This document shows, in pieces, positions 43,502-52,920 of a DNA stretch of 64,000 nt (positions within the stretch are counted from its first letter, which is position 1; the number at the start of each line of letters is the position of its first letter). The DNA is taken from positions 744,001-808,000 of the forward strand of contig WNKP01000001.1 of NCBI GenBank assembly GCA_009797885.1. The letters are read 5' to 3'. The position numbers and the translations under genes were made by a program. The notes beneath the pieces are model-generated. The model saw only the letters and a list, made by a program, of their open reading frames with translations, ran no database searches and was not told where the DNA came from. The stretch comes from Flavobacteriaceae bacterium GF1. GTDB lineage: Bacteria > Bacteroidota > Bacteroidia > Flavobacteriales > Flavobacteriaceae.

Positions 43502-45145
43502 ATGAATTCATATTTTAAATGGTGTATTGCCCTTTTCTCCGGAAGTGTTCTGGTGGGTTGTGGTGCCACCAATCTCGTTTCCACTCCAATTGCCAATATT
43601 GATACCATTCCCTTAAAGATTTCGGAACTTACCGAAGAGGAACGGAAGAATTGGGGCCATTCCGATCTATTGATGGATACCATTCCAGGCATGAGTCTGG
43701 ATAAAGCCTATAAAGAGATCATCGGCAATAAAAAGGGCAAAACGGTAATTGTGGCCGTTGTGGATTCTGGAATAGACTTGGAACATGAAGATTTGGACGG
43801 TGTGCTTTGGACCAATTCCGGCGAACGTCCCGGAAATGGAAAAGACGATGACAATAACGGCTATATAGACGATGTTCATGGCTATAACTTTCTTGGCGAA
43901 GCCTATCACGAGCAATTGGAGTTCGCCAGAATGCTGCGCTTGGGCATTGGTGATGCCCCAACCAGGGCAAAGGCCCAATTGGAGCTGGATGGGGAATATC
44001 CAAAAGCCGTACAGAACAAACAACAGTACGAGCAGATTTTACAGGTGGTGAACAATGCGGACGAAGCCGTAAAAAAAGAATTGGGCAAGGATTCCTATAC
44101 CAAGGAAGACCTAATGGCCATTGAACCCAAGACCGAAGAAATGCAGCAAAATCTTGCCATACTCAAACAGATGTACCAATATGCGGAAACCATAGAGGAG
44201 GTAAAAAAAGAACTGGGTGAGGGCATTACCTATTTTACGGAGAGGGTGAACTATAACCTGAACAAGGATTTTGACGGTCGAAAAATTGTAGGTGACAATC
44301 CCTATGACTTTACAAGTAGGGGCTATGGCAATGGCAATCCCAAAAACAGGGTGGAAGATGAAAGCCATGGAACACACGTGGCTGGAATCATTGCTGCGGA
44401 AAGAAACAACGGGATTGGCACCAAAGGTGTCGCCAATAACGTAAAAATAATGGCCATTAGGGCCGTACCCAATGGTGATGAATATGATAAGGACATTGCA
44501 CTGGCCATAAGGTATGCTTGCGACAATGGTGCAAAAGTCATCAACTGCAGTTTTGGGAAGTCATTTTCACCCAATGCGGAATGGGTGCATCAAGCCATCC
44601 AATACGCCGCTTCCAAAGATGTGCTTATCGTTCATGCGGCCGGGAATGATGGGAACGATTTGGATGATAACAACAATCCAAATTATCCGAACGACCATAA
44701 TTTTTCCGGTTCGGAAATCGCGGACAATGTCATAACCGTAGGTGCATTATCCTCTTCCTATGGCTCCGAAATGGTAGCCACGTTTTCGAATTACGGAGCT
44801 GCAAACGTGGATGTCTTCGCCCCTGGTGACGATATCTATTCCACGATGCCAAATAACAGCTATGATTTTCAGGGAGGTACCTCCATGGCCGCTCCTGCCG
44901 TTGCCGGCATTGCGGCGCTCATACGCTCGCACTATCCTTCCTTAAAGGCCTCCCAGGTCAAGAACGTGATCATGCAATCCGGATTGACCTCCAAGGCTTC
45001 CGTAATCCTGGGTGGGGAAACCGAAAACGCAAAGCCTTTTTCCAAAATCTCCAAATCCGGAAAAATGGTCAACGCCTACAATGCCTTAATTTTGGCGGCA
45101 AATCTCTCCAAAGGAAAAACAACCCTGGACTACAATGCCGAATAA
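43502..45145 (+). CDS. S8 subtilisin-type serine peptidase, lipoprotein
   Basis: A 547-aa exported peptidase. A lipoprotein signal (SGSVLVGC) precedes a 60-residue linker. The catalytic triad is D88 (VVDSGIDLEHED), H289 (ESHGTHVAGI) and S461 (GGTSMAAPA). A long insertion (about 125-270), rich in helices with Glu and Lys, separates Asp and His, which is longer than in ordinary subtilisins but seen in flavobacterial relatives. The oxyanion Asn is in VHAAGNDG. It overlaps or abuts the M1 gene. Confidence 0.93.
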   Translation: MNSYFKWCIALFSGSVLVGCGATNLVSTPIANIDTIPLKISELTEEERKNWGHSDLLMDTIPGMSLDKAYKEIIGNKKGKTVIVAVVDSGIDLEHEDLDGVLWTNSGERPGNGKDDDNNGYIDDVHGYNFLGEAYHEQLEFARMLRLGIGDAPTRAKAQLELDGEYPKAVQNKQQYEQILQVVNNADEAVKKELGKDSYTKEDLMAIEPKTEEMQQNLAILKQMYQYAETIEEVKKELGEGITYFTERVNYNLNKDFDGRKIVGDNPYDFTSRGYGNGNPKNRVEDESHGTHVAGIIAAERNNGIGTKGVANNVKIMAIRAVPNGDEYDKDIALAIRYACDNGAKVINCSFGKSFSPNAEWVHQAIQYAASKDVLIVHAAGNDGNDLDDNNNPNYPNDHNFSGSEIADNVITVGALSSSYGSEMVATFSNYGAANVDVFAPGDDIYSTMPNNSYDFQGGTSMAAPAVAGIAALIRSHYPSLKASQVKNVIMQSGLTSKASVILGGETENAKPFSKISKSGKMVNAYNALILAANLSKGKTTLDYNAE

Positions 45146-45146
45146 A

Positions 45147-47003
45147 ATGATAAAGATTGTAAAGAAATTGGTCTATCTACTGTTCTGTGGTGCCGGAGCC
45201 CTATTGGCCCAAAACAATACAACCTATTGGCAACAGCACGTGGATTATGGCATGGAAGTAACCATGGATGTGGAAACCTATCAATACAAGGGAACACAAA
45301 AACTGGTCTACACCAACAATTCCCCCGATACTTTGCAACGGATGTATTACCATTTGTACTTCAATGCCTTTCAACCGGGAAGTGAAATGGATCTCCGTCT
45401 ACAAAACATCAAAGATGGGGACAAGCGAATGATGCAGGATGGTAAAAGTAGGATTGCTTCCTTGTCCGAAACGGAACAGGGGTATCTACATGCCCTTACA
45501 TTGACCCAAGATGGGCAAAAGGTCGATTTTAATGAAGAAGAGACCATTTTAGTCGTGGATTTGGCAAAACCTATTCCGCCAGGGGGCAAAACCACTATGG
45601 ACATGAGTTTTCAGGGGCAGGTCCCTTTACAGGTGCGTCGCTCTGGAAGAAACAGTAAGGAAGGGGTGGCCTTGTCCATGAGCCAATGGTACCCTAAAGT
45701 AGTGGAATATGATTTTGAAGGCTGGCATCCCAACCCGTATATTGCTCGGGAATTCCACGGGGTTTGGGGCGATTTTGATGTAAAAATTACCATTGACAAG
45801 GAATATACCATAGGGGGAACCGGCTATTTACAAAACCCACAAGAAATTGGCCACGGTTACGAGACAGCCGGAACCAAGGTAAAAGCCAAAGGGAAAACCC
45901 TAACATGGCATTTTAAGGCACCTATGGTCCACGACTTTATGTGGGGAGCCGATCCCGAATATGTACACGATACCCTTGAAATGCAAAATGGACCCACACT
46001 CCATTTCTTCTATAAGGACAATCCTGAACTCAAGGAAAACTGGAAAAACCTCCAGCCCAAAACTGCTGCGGCCATGGAGTTTTTCAACAAAAATATTGGC
46101 CCATATCCCTACAAACAGTATTCCGTTGTACAGGGAGGCGACGGCGGTATGGAGTATGCCATGAGCACCTTGATTACCGGTGAGCGTTCATTTGGTAGTC
46201 TTGTGGGCGTCATGGTCCATGAAATGGCCCACTCCTGGTTCCAACATGTTTTGGCGACCAATGAGTCCAAACATTCCTGGATGGATGAAGGTTTTACCTC
46301 TTTCATCAGCAGCTTGTGTATGAATGAAATTATGGACCAGGGCAAGGACAATCCTTTCCAGGGTTCCTATAAAGGGTACTATGCCCTGGTAAAATCCGGA
46401 AAGGAACAACCACAGACCACACATGCCGATCGATACGATTTGAATTTTGCCTACGGCATTGCCGCCTATAGCAAAGGATCTGTCTTTTTATCCCAATTGG
46501 GCTATGTTATTGGCCAGGACAAACTCATGGAAACAATCAGGAAATACTACAATGACTTCAAGTTTAAACACCCTGTGCCAAATGATATCAAAAGAACGGC
46601 GGAAAAGGTGTCCGGCATGGAATTGGATTGGTATTTGACCGATTGGACCCAAACTACAAATACCATCGACTATGGTATTAGGGATGTGATTTCCGAAGGT
46701 GGGAAGACCAAGGTGGTTTTTGAACGTATTGGCCTTATGCCCATGCCCTTGGATGTTTTGGTGGTGGATGCCGAAGGTAATCGGGAGACCTATTACATTC
46801 CCTTACGTATGATGCGGGCTGAAAAAGACAATCCTTATCCAAATTTGAAACGAACCGTTGTTGAGGATTGGCCTTGGGCGTACCCAACCTATGAGCTTGT
46901 GCTGGACATGCCCATAACGAATTTGGCAGGACTCAATATAGACCCTTCCCAACTTATGGCGGACATCAATAGGGAGAATAACATTTGGCAGGCCCAGGAA
47001 TAG
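45147..47003 (+). CDS. M1 family metallopeptidase (aminopeptidase type), secreted
   Basis: A 618-aa exported peptidase. Signal peptide MIKIVKKLVYLLFCGAGALLAQ. The N-terminal beta domain (about 25-245) is followed by a thermolysin-like domain with the exopeptidase motif GGMEYAMST, the zinc site H358-E-M-A-H362 and E381 (MDEGF), and a C-terminal beta part. ATG 45147 is preferred over 45135, since the signal starts there, but either fits. It lies directly after the S8 peptidase. Confidence 0.93.
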   Translation: MIKIVKKLVYLLFCGAGALLAQNNTTYWQQHVDYGMEVTMDVETYQYKGTQKLVYTNNSPDTLQRMYYHLYFNAFQPGSEMDLRLQNIKDGDKRMMQDGKSRIASLSETEQGYLHALTLTQDGQKVDFNEEETILVVDLAKPIPPGGKTTMDMSFQGQVPLQVRRSGRNSKEGVALSMSQWYPKVVEYDFEGWHPNPYIAREFHGVWGDFDVKITIDKEYTIGGTGYLQNPQEIGHGYETAGTKVKAKGKTLTWHFKAPMVHDFMWGADPEYVHDTLEMQNGPTLHFFYKDNPELKENWKNLQPKTAAAMEFFNKNIGPYPYKQYSVVQGGDGGMEYAMSTLITGERSFGSLVGVMVHEMAHSWFQHVLATNESKHSWMDEGFTSFISSLCMNEIMDQGKDNPFQGSYKGYYALVKSGKEQPQTTHADRYDLNFAYGIAAYSKGSVFLSQLGYVIGQDKLMETIRKYYNDFKFKHPVPNDIKRTAEKVSGMELDWYLTDWTQTTNTIDYGIRDVISEGGKTKVVFERIGLMPMPLDVLVVDAEGNRETYYIPLRMMRAEKDNPYPNLKRTVVEDWPWAYPTYELVLDMPITNLAGLNIDPSQLMADINRENNIWQAQE

Positions 47004-47118
47004 CACTAAAACTGAATCTCCGTATCATTTAGGCAATAAGGGCCAAGCATCGCAATCCTTGGGGGTAGCAAAATTCCAAACCCTAAATGTAAACATCGTA
47101 ACTTACACTAAACAATTC

Positions 47119-47131
47119 CCCCTTTAAGGGG
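47119..47131. repeat. Short palindrome before DUF559-RnpA gene
   Basis: CCCCTTTAAGGGG precedes the GTG start at 47141. Such short runs upstream of DUF559 genes are common in several phyla. It may be a hallmark of a mobile unit or simply a hairpin for regulation. Confidence 0.35.
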
Positions 47132-47140
47132 ACTTCAAGG

Positions 47141-47887
47141 GTGTCTAAAAACAATAGCATTCCATATGACCCTAAACTAAAGGAATATGCCAGGGCGCTG
47201 AGAGAAAACAGCACCATGGCCGAGATTTTGCTTTGGAACAACATTAAAAATCGTGTTCTTGGCGTTCAATTCCACAGACAGGTTCCACTTCTTAATTTTA
47301 TCGTGGATTTTTATTGTTATGAATTAATGTTGGCTATTGAAATCGATGGTCGTTCCCATGATTTTAAATACGGGTACAATGAAAAAAAACAGGGCCTTCT
47401 GGAACAAAAAGGCGTCCGTTTTCTACACTTTTCCGATAAGGAGGTCAAAACGGACCTATCCAGCGTAATGCTAACCATAACAGAAGAGGTAAAAAGGCAT
47501 ATGGGCAATACCCCCCTTACATTTCCCAAAAAAGAACGCTTAAAAAGCAAAAAGCTTTTGGAGCAGCTCTTTCTAAAGGGCAGCGCCATTTCTGCCTTTC
47601 CCCTAAAGCTTCTGTACTTAAAAACTCCCCTACCTGATGATGTGCCCTTCCAGGTTACCGTAGTGGCGCCAAAAAGGAATTTTAAATCAGCTGTGAAACG
47701 GAACCGCATAAAAAGGCTGCTCAAAGAGGCCTATCGCCTGAACAAACCCTCTTTTTTTAACAATACAAAGGGACAATATGCGTTGGTGATTTTATACCTT
47801 GGAAAAGAAATGCCCTCTTTTTCCCAAATAGAATCAGGAACCAAAACCTTGCTTGCCAAGCTCCTAAAAAAGATTTCAAATGAATAG
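47141..47887 (+). CDS. rnpA: DUF559 endonuclease-like domain fused to RNase P protein
   Basis: A 248-aa frame. Residues 1-118 are a DUF559/Vsr-like PD-(D/E)XK domain: RQVPLLNFIVDFYCYEL and LAIEIDGRSHD with Asp and Glu-x-Asp, then FLHFSDKEV. Residues 121-248 are a complete RNase P protein component: FPKKERLKSKKLLEQLF at the start and the RNA-binding KSAVKRNRIKRLLKEAYRL. An internal ATG at 47501 (MGNTPL) lies exactly where RnpA normally begins. So the cell could make RnpA alone from 47501, or a fused protein from GTG 47141. The S41 gene overlaps its stop by 8 bp, as is usual for rnpA in this family. The fusion is clear in frame; its expression is not known. Confidence 0.85.
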   Translation: MSKNNSIPYDPKLKEYARALRENSTMAEILLWNNIKNRVLGVQFHRQVPLLNFIVDFYCYELMLAIEIDGRSHDFKYGYNEKKQGLLEQKGVRFLHFSDKEVKTDLSSVMLTITEEVKRHMGNTPLTFPKKERLKSKKLLEQLFLKGSAISAFPLKLLYLKTPLPDDVPFQVTVVAPKRNFKSAVKRNRIKRLLKEAYRLNKPSFFNNTKGQYALVILYLGKEMPSFSQIESGTKTLLAKLLKKISNE

Positions 47888-49505
47888 ACTGTTCAAAAGA
47901 CGTTTGCTTATTCCTGTTTTTGCCGTTGTTTTCCTTGTTGTTGGAAGTGGTTTTAAAAGCGATTTTTTTGAGATTGCCAAACAAATAGAAATTTTTACAA
48001 CCCTGTTCAAGGAGCTCAACATGAATTATGTGGATGAAACAAATCCTGCGGAGTTGATGGATTCCGCCATCAAAAACATGTTGGATGAATTGGATCCCTA
48101 CACCAAGTTTTTGAACGAACAGGATGTTGAGGATTATAAAATAAGCAATGCTGGAGAATACTCGGGCATTGGTGCCTTGGTACGATCTTATGATGATAAA
48201 TTGTTGATTGTGGAGCCCTACCAAGGTTATCCTGCCGATAAGGCCGGACTCAAAGCCGGGGACGAAATCATCCAAATCGGGGATATTAAGGTGTCCGATT
48301 TTAATGATAATGCCAGTGAACTCCTAAAAGGAACCAACGGGACAGCGGTTGAAGTTACCTACCAAAGGCTGGGGGAAACCAAAAAAACCACCATTAAGCG
48401 GGAAGGTGTGGAAGTGGATGCAGTGCCCTATTACAGTATGGCGGATGACAAAACAGGCTATATTGTGCTATCACGATTCAATAGAAAAGCATCGGGACAG
48501 ACCAAAGCTGCCATACTGGATCTAAAAGGGCAGGGTGCAGAACGCTTGATCCTTGATTTGCGCGGAAATCCCGGTGGCCTTCTTTCCGAAGCCATTAATG
48601 TCACCAATTTGTTTGTGCCCAAAGGGGAATTGATAGTGACCACAAAATCCAAAGTAAAAAAGTTCAATCAGGAGTATAGGACCAAAAATCAACCTATAGA
48701 TGCTGAAATTCCCCTGGTAGTCCTTATCAATGGAAGCAGTGCTTCGGCCAGTGAGATTGTATCCGGAGGGCTTCAAGATTTGGACCGTGCCGTGGTCATG
48801 GGGGCCAGAAGTTTTGGAAAAGGCTTGGTTCAACGTCCATTGAAGCTAACATATGGAACCCAATTAAAAGTAACCATATCCCGTTATTACACCCCATCCG
48901 GCAGATGTATCCAGTCCTTGGATTATTGGAACAGGGATGAAGAAGGAAATGCGGTGAGAAATACCAAATTCAATCAATTTAAGACCAGAAATGGAAGGAC
49001 GGTGGAAGACGGTGGTGGTGTTATGCCGGACGTAGAAATTGCTTCCCTTAAAACCAATGACCTGATCAAAGCCCTTGACAGGAACAGGGTCATTTTTGAT
49101 TTTGCCACCGATTTTTTCTACAAAAACGATTTTGATGCGGTTTCCAATTTTAGTTTTTCCGATACGGACTATATCGCTTTTAAGGGCTTTGCGCAAAAAG
49201 CTGATTTTACCTTTAAAACGGATACCGAAAAATTATTGGAAGAACAACTCAATGCCGATGAAACCCTTTTGGGCTCCGAAGTCCAGAACAGTTACAAAGA
49301 TTTGCTATTGACCATCAATAAAGGAAAAATATCCGCCTTGGACACCTATAAGAAAGAGATTTCCAAAAAGCTTACCGATGAACTTGTCAAACGTTATTTC
49401 TACAGAAGGGGACTCTACGATTACAGCCTCAAACATGATGAGGGCATTTTAACGGCGGTGTCTTTGCTAAATGATCGCCCCAAGTACACTAACATCCTGA
49501 AATGA
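47880..49505 (+). CDS. S41 family C-terminal processing peptidase
   Basis: A 541-aa periplasmic peptidase. An N-terminal signal or anchor (LLIPVFAVVFLVVGSGF) is followed by a helical segment with MNYVDETNPAELMDSAIKNML (split motif), a PDZ domain (about 90-175, AGLKAGDEIIQIGD) and the catalytic core (180-340). The nucleophile lies in NGSSASASEI (Ser289 or Ser291), and the general base is K314 in SFGKGLVQ. A C-terminal helical extension to residue 541 is longer than in Prc of the short type. It overlaps rnpA by 8 bp. Confidence 0.92.
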   Translation: MNRLFKRRLLIPVFAVVFLVVGSGFKSDFFEIAKQIEIFTTLFKELNMNYVDETNPAELMDSAIKNMLDELDPYTKFLNEQDVEDYKISNAGEYSGIGALVRSYDDKLLIVEPYQGYPADKAGLKAGDEIIQIGDIKVSDFNDNASELLKGTNGTAVEVTYQRLGETKKTTIKREGVEVDAVPYYSMADDKTGYIVLSRFNRKASGQTKAAILDLKGQGAERLILDLRGNPGGLLSEAINVTNLFVPKGELIVTTKSKVKKFNQEYRTKNQPIDAEIPLVVLINGSSASASEIVSGGLQDLDRAVVMGARSFGKGLVQRPLKLTYGTQLKVTISRYYTPSGRCIQSLDYWNRDEEGNAVRNTKFNQFKTRNGRTVEDGGGVMPDVEIASLKTNDLIKALDRNRVIFDFATDFFYKNDFDAVSNFSFSDTDYIAFKGFAQKADFTFKTDTEKLLEEQLNADETLLGSEVQNSYKDLLLTINKGKISALDTYKKEISKKLTDELVKRYFYRRGLYDYSLKHDEGILTAVSLLNDRPKYTNILK

Positions 49506-49532
49506 TTCTTGGATTTCTCCCTACATTTGGGC

Positions 49533-50759
49533 ATGCAAAAATTAACCGTTTGTGAACTTTTTGCCGGTGTTGGGGGTTTCCGATTGGGATTGGAGGATAC
49601 CGAGAAATTCAAGGTTGTTTGGAGCAATCAATGGGAACCTTCCACCAAAACACAACATGCGTCAACGGTCTATGAAGCCCGTTTTGGGGCACAGAACCAC
49701 TCCAACCAAAATATTGAGGAGGTCCCTACCCAAGAAATTCCGAATCACGATGTCCTAGTAGGTGGATTTCCTTGTCAGGACTATTCCGTTGCGGCAACCT
49801 TAAACCGTTCCAAAGGTCTTTTGGGTAAAAAAGGAGTGCTTTGGTGGTCCATATACCGCATTTTGGAAGAAAAGACAAAAAGGCCCCAATATTTGATCCT
49901 GGAAAACGTGGACCGCTTGCTAAAATCACCTGCTACACAACGCGGCCGCGATTTTGCCGTGATGTTAAAGGGTCTTTCGGACTTGGGTTATGCCGTTGAG
50001 TGGCGTGTGATCAATGCTGCGGAATATGGTTTTCCCCAACGTCGGAGGAGGGTGTTTCTAGTGGGTTATCACAAATCATCCCAAATTTTTAAAAAAATCA
50101 GTGAAAACGATAAGACGGATTGGATAACTCGAAATGGGACTTTAGCCAAGGCCTTTCCCGTCCAGCAAACCCTGCAGCAATCCACATTTTTTGATTTTGT
50201 GGGAGATTTGGTTTCCACGTCCAACAATTTCAATAAAGGAAAACCCCACTCCCCTTTTGAAAATTCCGGTCTTTGCATTGAAAACACTGTAACTACCCAT
50301 AAAACCACCCCAGATTTTGATGGCCAGCAACTTCCGCTTTCCTCAGTATTGCTCAATGGAGAGGCCACGACAGATTTTTATATTGATGCTGATGAACTTC
50401 CCAGATGGCAGTATTTAAAGGGCAGGAAAAACGAAATTAGGACCACAAAAACAGGTTTTCAATACCAATACTCCGAGGGCTCGATGGTTTTTCCGGATGC
50501 TCTGGACAAACCTTCTAGAACCATTATTACAGGCGAAGGGGGAAAATCACCTTCACGTTTTAAACATGTGGTACAAACGGCCATGGGATATCGTCGCTTG
50601 ACCCCAATAGAATTGGAACGGCTCAACGGCTTTCCGGACAACCATACCAAACTTCAGGGGATATCCGACACCAAACGCGCTTTTTTTATGGGAAATGCAC
50701 TGGTGGTCGGTGTGGTAAAAAAAATAGGGGAATCCTTAATCTCCCATTTGGAAGATTAA
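49533..50759 (+). CDS. DNA (cytosine-5)-methyltransferase, orphan
   Basis: A 408-aa C5 methyltransferase. Motif I is CELFAGVGGFRLGL, motif IV has the nucleophile C81 (GGFPCQDYSVA), motif VI is LILENVDRLL, motif VIII is FPQRRRRVFLVGY, motif IX begins YRRLTPIELERLNGFP and motif X is FFMGNALVVGVV. All catalytic parts are intact. There is no restriction endonuclease or specificity subunit next to it, so it appears to be an orphan. A DUF559 nuclease lies 1.6 kb upstream but is fused to rnpA. The ATG 49533 is chosen because motif I starts right after it. Confidence 0.92.
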   Translation: MQKLTVCELFAGVGGFRLGLEDTEKFKVVWSNQWEPSTKTQHASTVYEARFGAQNHSNQNIEEVPTQEIPNHDVLVGGFPCQDYSVAATLNRSKGLLGKKGVLWWSIYRILEEKTKRPQYLILENVDRLLKSPATQRGRDFAVMLKGLSDLGYAVEWRVINAAEYGFPQRRRRVFLVGYHKSSQIFKKISENDKTDWITRNGTLAKAFPVQQTLQQSTFFDFVGDLVSTSNNFNKGKPHSPFENSGLCIENTVTTHKTTPDFDGQQLPLSSVLLNGEATTDFYIDADELPRWQYLKGRKNEIRTTKTGFQYQYSEGSMVFPDALDKPSRTIITGEGGKSPSRFKHVVQTAMGYRRLTPIELERLNGFPDNHTKLQGISDTKRAFFMGNALVVGVVKKIGESLISHLED

Positions 50760-50778
50760 GGCGGCAAAAAAGGCTTCC

Positions 50779-51219
50779 TTAACCGTAAATCATTTTCCTA
50801 TGGGGAATTCCATCTTCCAAGTACGCCTCCCCCACTATCTTAAATCCCAATTCGGTATAAAACCGGCTCAGGTACGTCTGCGCCGATAGTTCAATTTTTC
50901 CCTCTTTTAAACTATTGAAAATATATTCCATGGCCGCTTCCATCATGACTTTGGCATAGCCCTTTTTTCGATGGGATTTAGCAACAACCACCCTTCCAAT
51001 GGACGGATTCATAAAATAATCCCCTGCTTTGAATATGCGCGAATACGCCACTATTTTCCCTTCCAATATCCCCAGAACATGCAATGCTTTACCATCTTTA
51101 CCATCAATGTCCAGATAAATACATTCCTGCTCCACTACAAAAACTTCGCTCCTCAGTTTCAATAGGTCGTACAACTCCATTACCGAAAGATTATCGAACG
51201 TTTTTATTTGAATCTCCAT
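50779..51219 (-). CDS. GNAT acetyltransferase of ElaA type
   Basis: A 146-aa protein. ElaA signature parts are YDLLKLRSEVFVVEQECIYLDIDGKD and the acetyl-CoA loop RVVVAKSHRKKGYAKVMM, then LSAQTYLSRFYTELGF. The substrate is unknown. The right end of a MITE-like element lies 5 bp before its ATG, so its leader is inside that element. It is downstream of the CDF exporter on the same strand. Confidence 0.9.
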   Translation of the reverse strand: MEIQIKTFDNLSVMELYDLLKLRSEVFVVEQECIYLDIDGKDGKALHVLGILEGKIVAYSRIFKAGDYFMNPSIGRVVVAKSHRKKGYAKVMMEAAMEYIFNSLKEGKIELSAQTYLSRFYTELGFKIVGEAYLEDGIPHRKMIYG

Positions 51220-51223
51220 ACTA

Positions 51224-51413
51224 AGAACTCATTTAAACTTTTTCAAATGGCTAAAAAATTGTCCTTTTGCATCCATTTTTTGTCTTTTTTTCCTTCCGTA
51301 GCCCAGCTACCTGCCCACCATGCGGAAGGCAGGCGGGTGCAACTTAAAAAAGCCTTCAACTGGCCCCAAAATCACCAATTTTCGCCTCATTCCAAAAAGT
51401 TTAAATGAGTTCT
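51224..51413. mobile_element. MITE-like element with 20-bp terminal inverted repeats
   Basis: The 20-mer AGAACTCATTTAAACTTTTT (51224-51243) is perfectly inverted at 51394-51413, bounding 190 bp. The inside has no gene longer than about 60 codons, and includes a GC-rich palindrome (51310-51337). The right end overlaps the stop codon of the CDF gene, and the left end is 5 bp from the acetyltransferase start. No clear target duplication is visible. Confidence 0.65.
51310..51337. repeat. REP-like palindrome inside the MITE
   Basis: CCTGCCCACC and GGCAGGCGGG, with short spacer, similar to 10584-10640 and 27813-27840. Confidence 0.5.
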
Positions 51414-52320
51414 AATCCTGGACTATTATTTTTTTGGTATCACATTTACCAAATTCAGGTTGAATGTTCACATGATTGATGCCATGCCTGTGGTATACCA
51501 ATTCTTCGATACCTTCCAAAATAACATCAAACTCAGATAATTTAATGTCCTCTTTAAAGTCCACATGGGCCTCCAGGTGTATCTCTTCTTCATTTAATTG
51601 CCAAACATGGACATGATGAACGTTTTTAATCCCCTTTATTTCACAAATACTGGAAACAATTTCCTGTACCGCAATTGATTTTGGTGTAAAGAGCATCAAT
51701 ACCTTGGTTGACTCCTTTAATAAATCATAACCCACATAAATCAAATAAAGGGCGATAACCAAGGTCAACAGCGGGTCAATCCAAAAAATAGCGTAAAATT
51801 TCATGAGCAGTCCGCCCACCAAAACGGCAATGGACGCCATCATATCCGTCAGTAGATGAAGGTAGGCTGATTTCATATTCATATTTACGGCAGCATCCTT
51901 CTTCAATAACAACACGCTGAAACCGTTGACCAATATGGCCAGGATAGAAAGCCAGATCACCCAATTTGAAGCAACTTCCTGAGGCGCCAAAAACCGTTCT
52001 ATTGCCTCAACAATAAGAAATAACGACACCACCATTAAGGTCGCCGAATTCACAAAAGCGGCAATAATTTCCGCGCGCTTATATCCAAATGTCCTGTTGG
52101 TGGAAGCCTTTTTTTTTGATAATCTGTTCGCGAGAAAACTAATGATAAGGGAAAGTACATCGCTAAAATTGTGAAGTGCATCGGATAGTAGTGAAAGACT
52201 ACCTGAAATTAGACCTCCTATGATTTGGGCAATGGTAACAACAATATTTAGGACAATGGAGATTCCAAGATTTTTGCCATCTACCTTATGTCTGTGCGAA
52301 TGGTGGTGCTGATGTCCCAT
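51412..52320 (-). CDS. Cation diffusion facilitator (Zn2+-type exporter)
   Basis: A 302-aa membrane protein of the CDF family. A His-rich start (HQHHHSHRH) is followed by six helices with the metal-site residues SLLSDALHNFSD (H and D) and HLLTDMMASI (H and D), and a C-terminal cytosolic domain with VHHVHVWQLN and LEAHVDF. ATG 52320 is preferred; 52326 is also possible. It probably exports Zn or related ions. The stop codon is at the edge of the MITE. Confidence 0.93.
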   Translation of the reverse strand: MGHQHHHSHRHKVDGKNLGISIVLNIVVTIAQIIGGLISGSLSLLSDALHNFSDVLSLIISFLANRLSKKKASTNRTFGYKRAEIIAAFVNSATLMVVSLFLIVEAIERFLAPQEVASNWVIWLSILAILVNGFSVLLLKKDAAVNMNMKSAYLHLLTDMMASIAVLVGGLLMKFYAIFWIDPLLTLVIALYLIYVGYDLLKESTKVLMLFTPKSIAVQEIVSSICEIKGIKNVHHVHVWQLNEEEIHLEAHVDFKEDIKLSEFDVILEGIEELVYHRHGINHVNIQPEFGKCDTKKIIVQD

Positions 52321-52381
52321 AATCAATTACCTTTATTTTAAAGGTAGGTAAGGCTTTATAGAACTCTTTTAGTGTATGGTA

Positions 52382-52813
52382 TCAAGCACATGGGATTTTT
52401 TCTATTCTTCGCTCATGACGGCCACCCTCAAATTCGGTGGTCAAAAAAGTCTCTACCATATCCAGTGCCTGGGGAAGTGCAATGAATCTTGCCGGGAGAC
52501 TCAAAATATTGGCGTCGTTATGTGATCTGGCCAAGGCCGTGATTTCCTTGTTCCAACAAAGGGCTCCCCTTATACCTTGATGTTTATTAATGGTCATGGT
52601 TGCCCCGTTTCCGCTACCACATACCACAATGCCTAAATCCACGGTACCCTGTTCCACTTCCACGGCTACGGGATGTACAAAATCTGGATAGTCAACACTG
52701 TCCGTTCCATCCGTTCCGTAATTGATGACCTCAATTCCCTTGGATTTCAAGAGACCAACAATGGCAAGTTTATATTCTGTACCAGCATGGTCGTTTCCTA
52801 TAGCTATTTTCAT
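52382..52813 (-). CDS. rpiB: Ribose 5-phosphate isomerase B
   Basis: A 143-aa enzyme of the pentose phosphate pathway. MKIAIGNDHAGTEYK, GTVDLGIVVCGSGNGATMTINK (catalytic Cys in CGSGNG), and ALCWNKEITALARSHNDANILSLPARF (His) are diagnostic. The start at 52813 is chosen because the fold starts there. A -7 box TACTTTTG lies at 52841. Confidence 0.93.
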   Translation of the reverse strand: MKIAIGNDHAGTEYKLAIVGLLKSKGIEVINYGTDGTDSVDYPDFVHPVAVEVEQGTVDLGIVVCGSGNGATMTINKHQGIRGALCWNKEITALARSHNDANILSLPARFIALPQALDMVETFLTTEFEGGRHERRIEKIPCA

Positions 52814-52840
52814 GGTTAATCCGCTTAATTTGGTTCCCCA

Positions 52841-52848
52841 CAAAAGTA
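52841..52848 (-). promoter_or_regulatory. -7 box of rpiB
   Basis: TACTTTTG on the minus strand, 27 bp before the rpiB ATG, matches TAnnTTTG. Confidence 0.4.
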
Positions 52849-52920
52849 CAATTCTTTTAGAAGCACACGGTTAATATGTATTTGTAGTTTTTTTGTACTT
52901 CTTAAAAATCAAGCTATTAT

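Noticed and set aside
51222-51415. TA target duplication of the MITE
   Set aside because: TA occurs near both ends but is offset by one base relative to the inverted repeats, so no duplication can be claimed.
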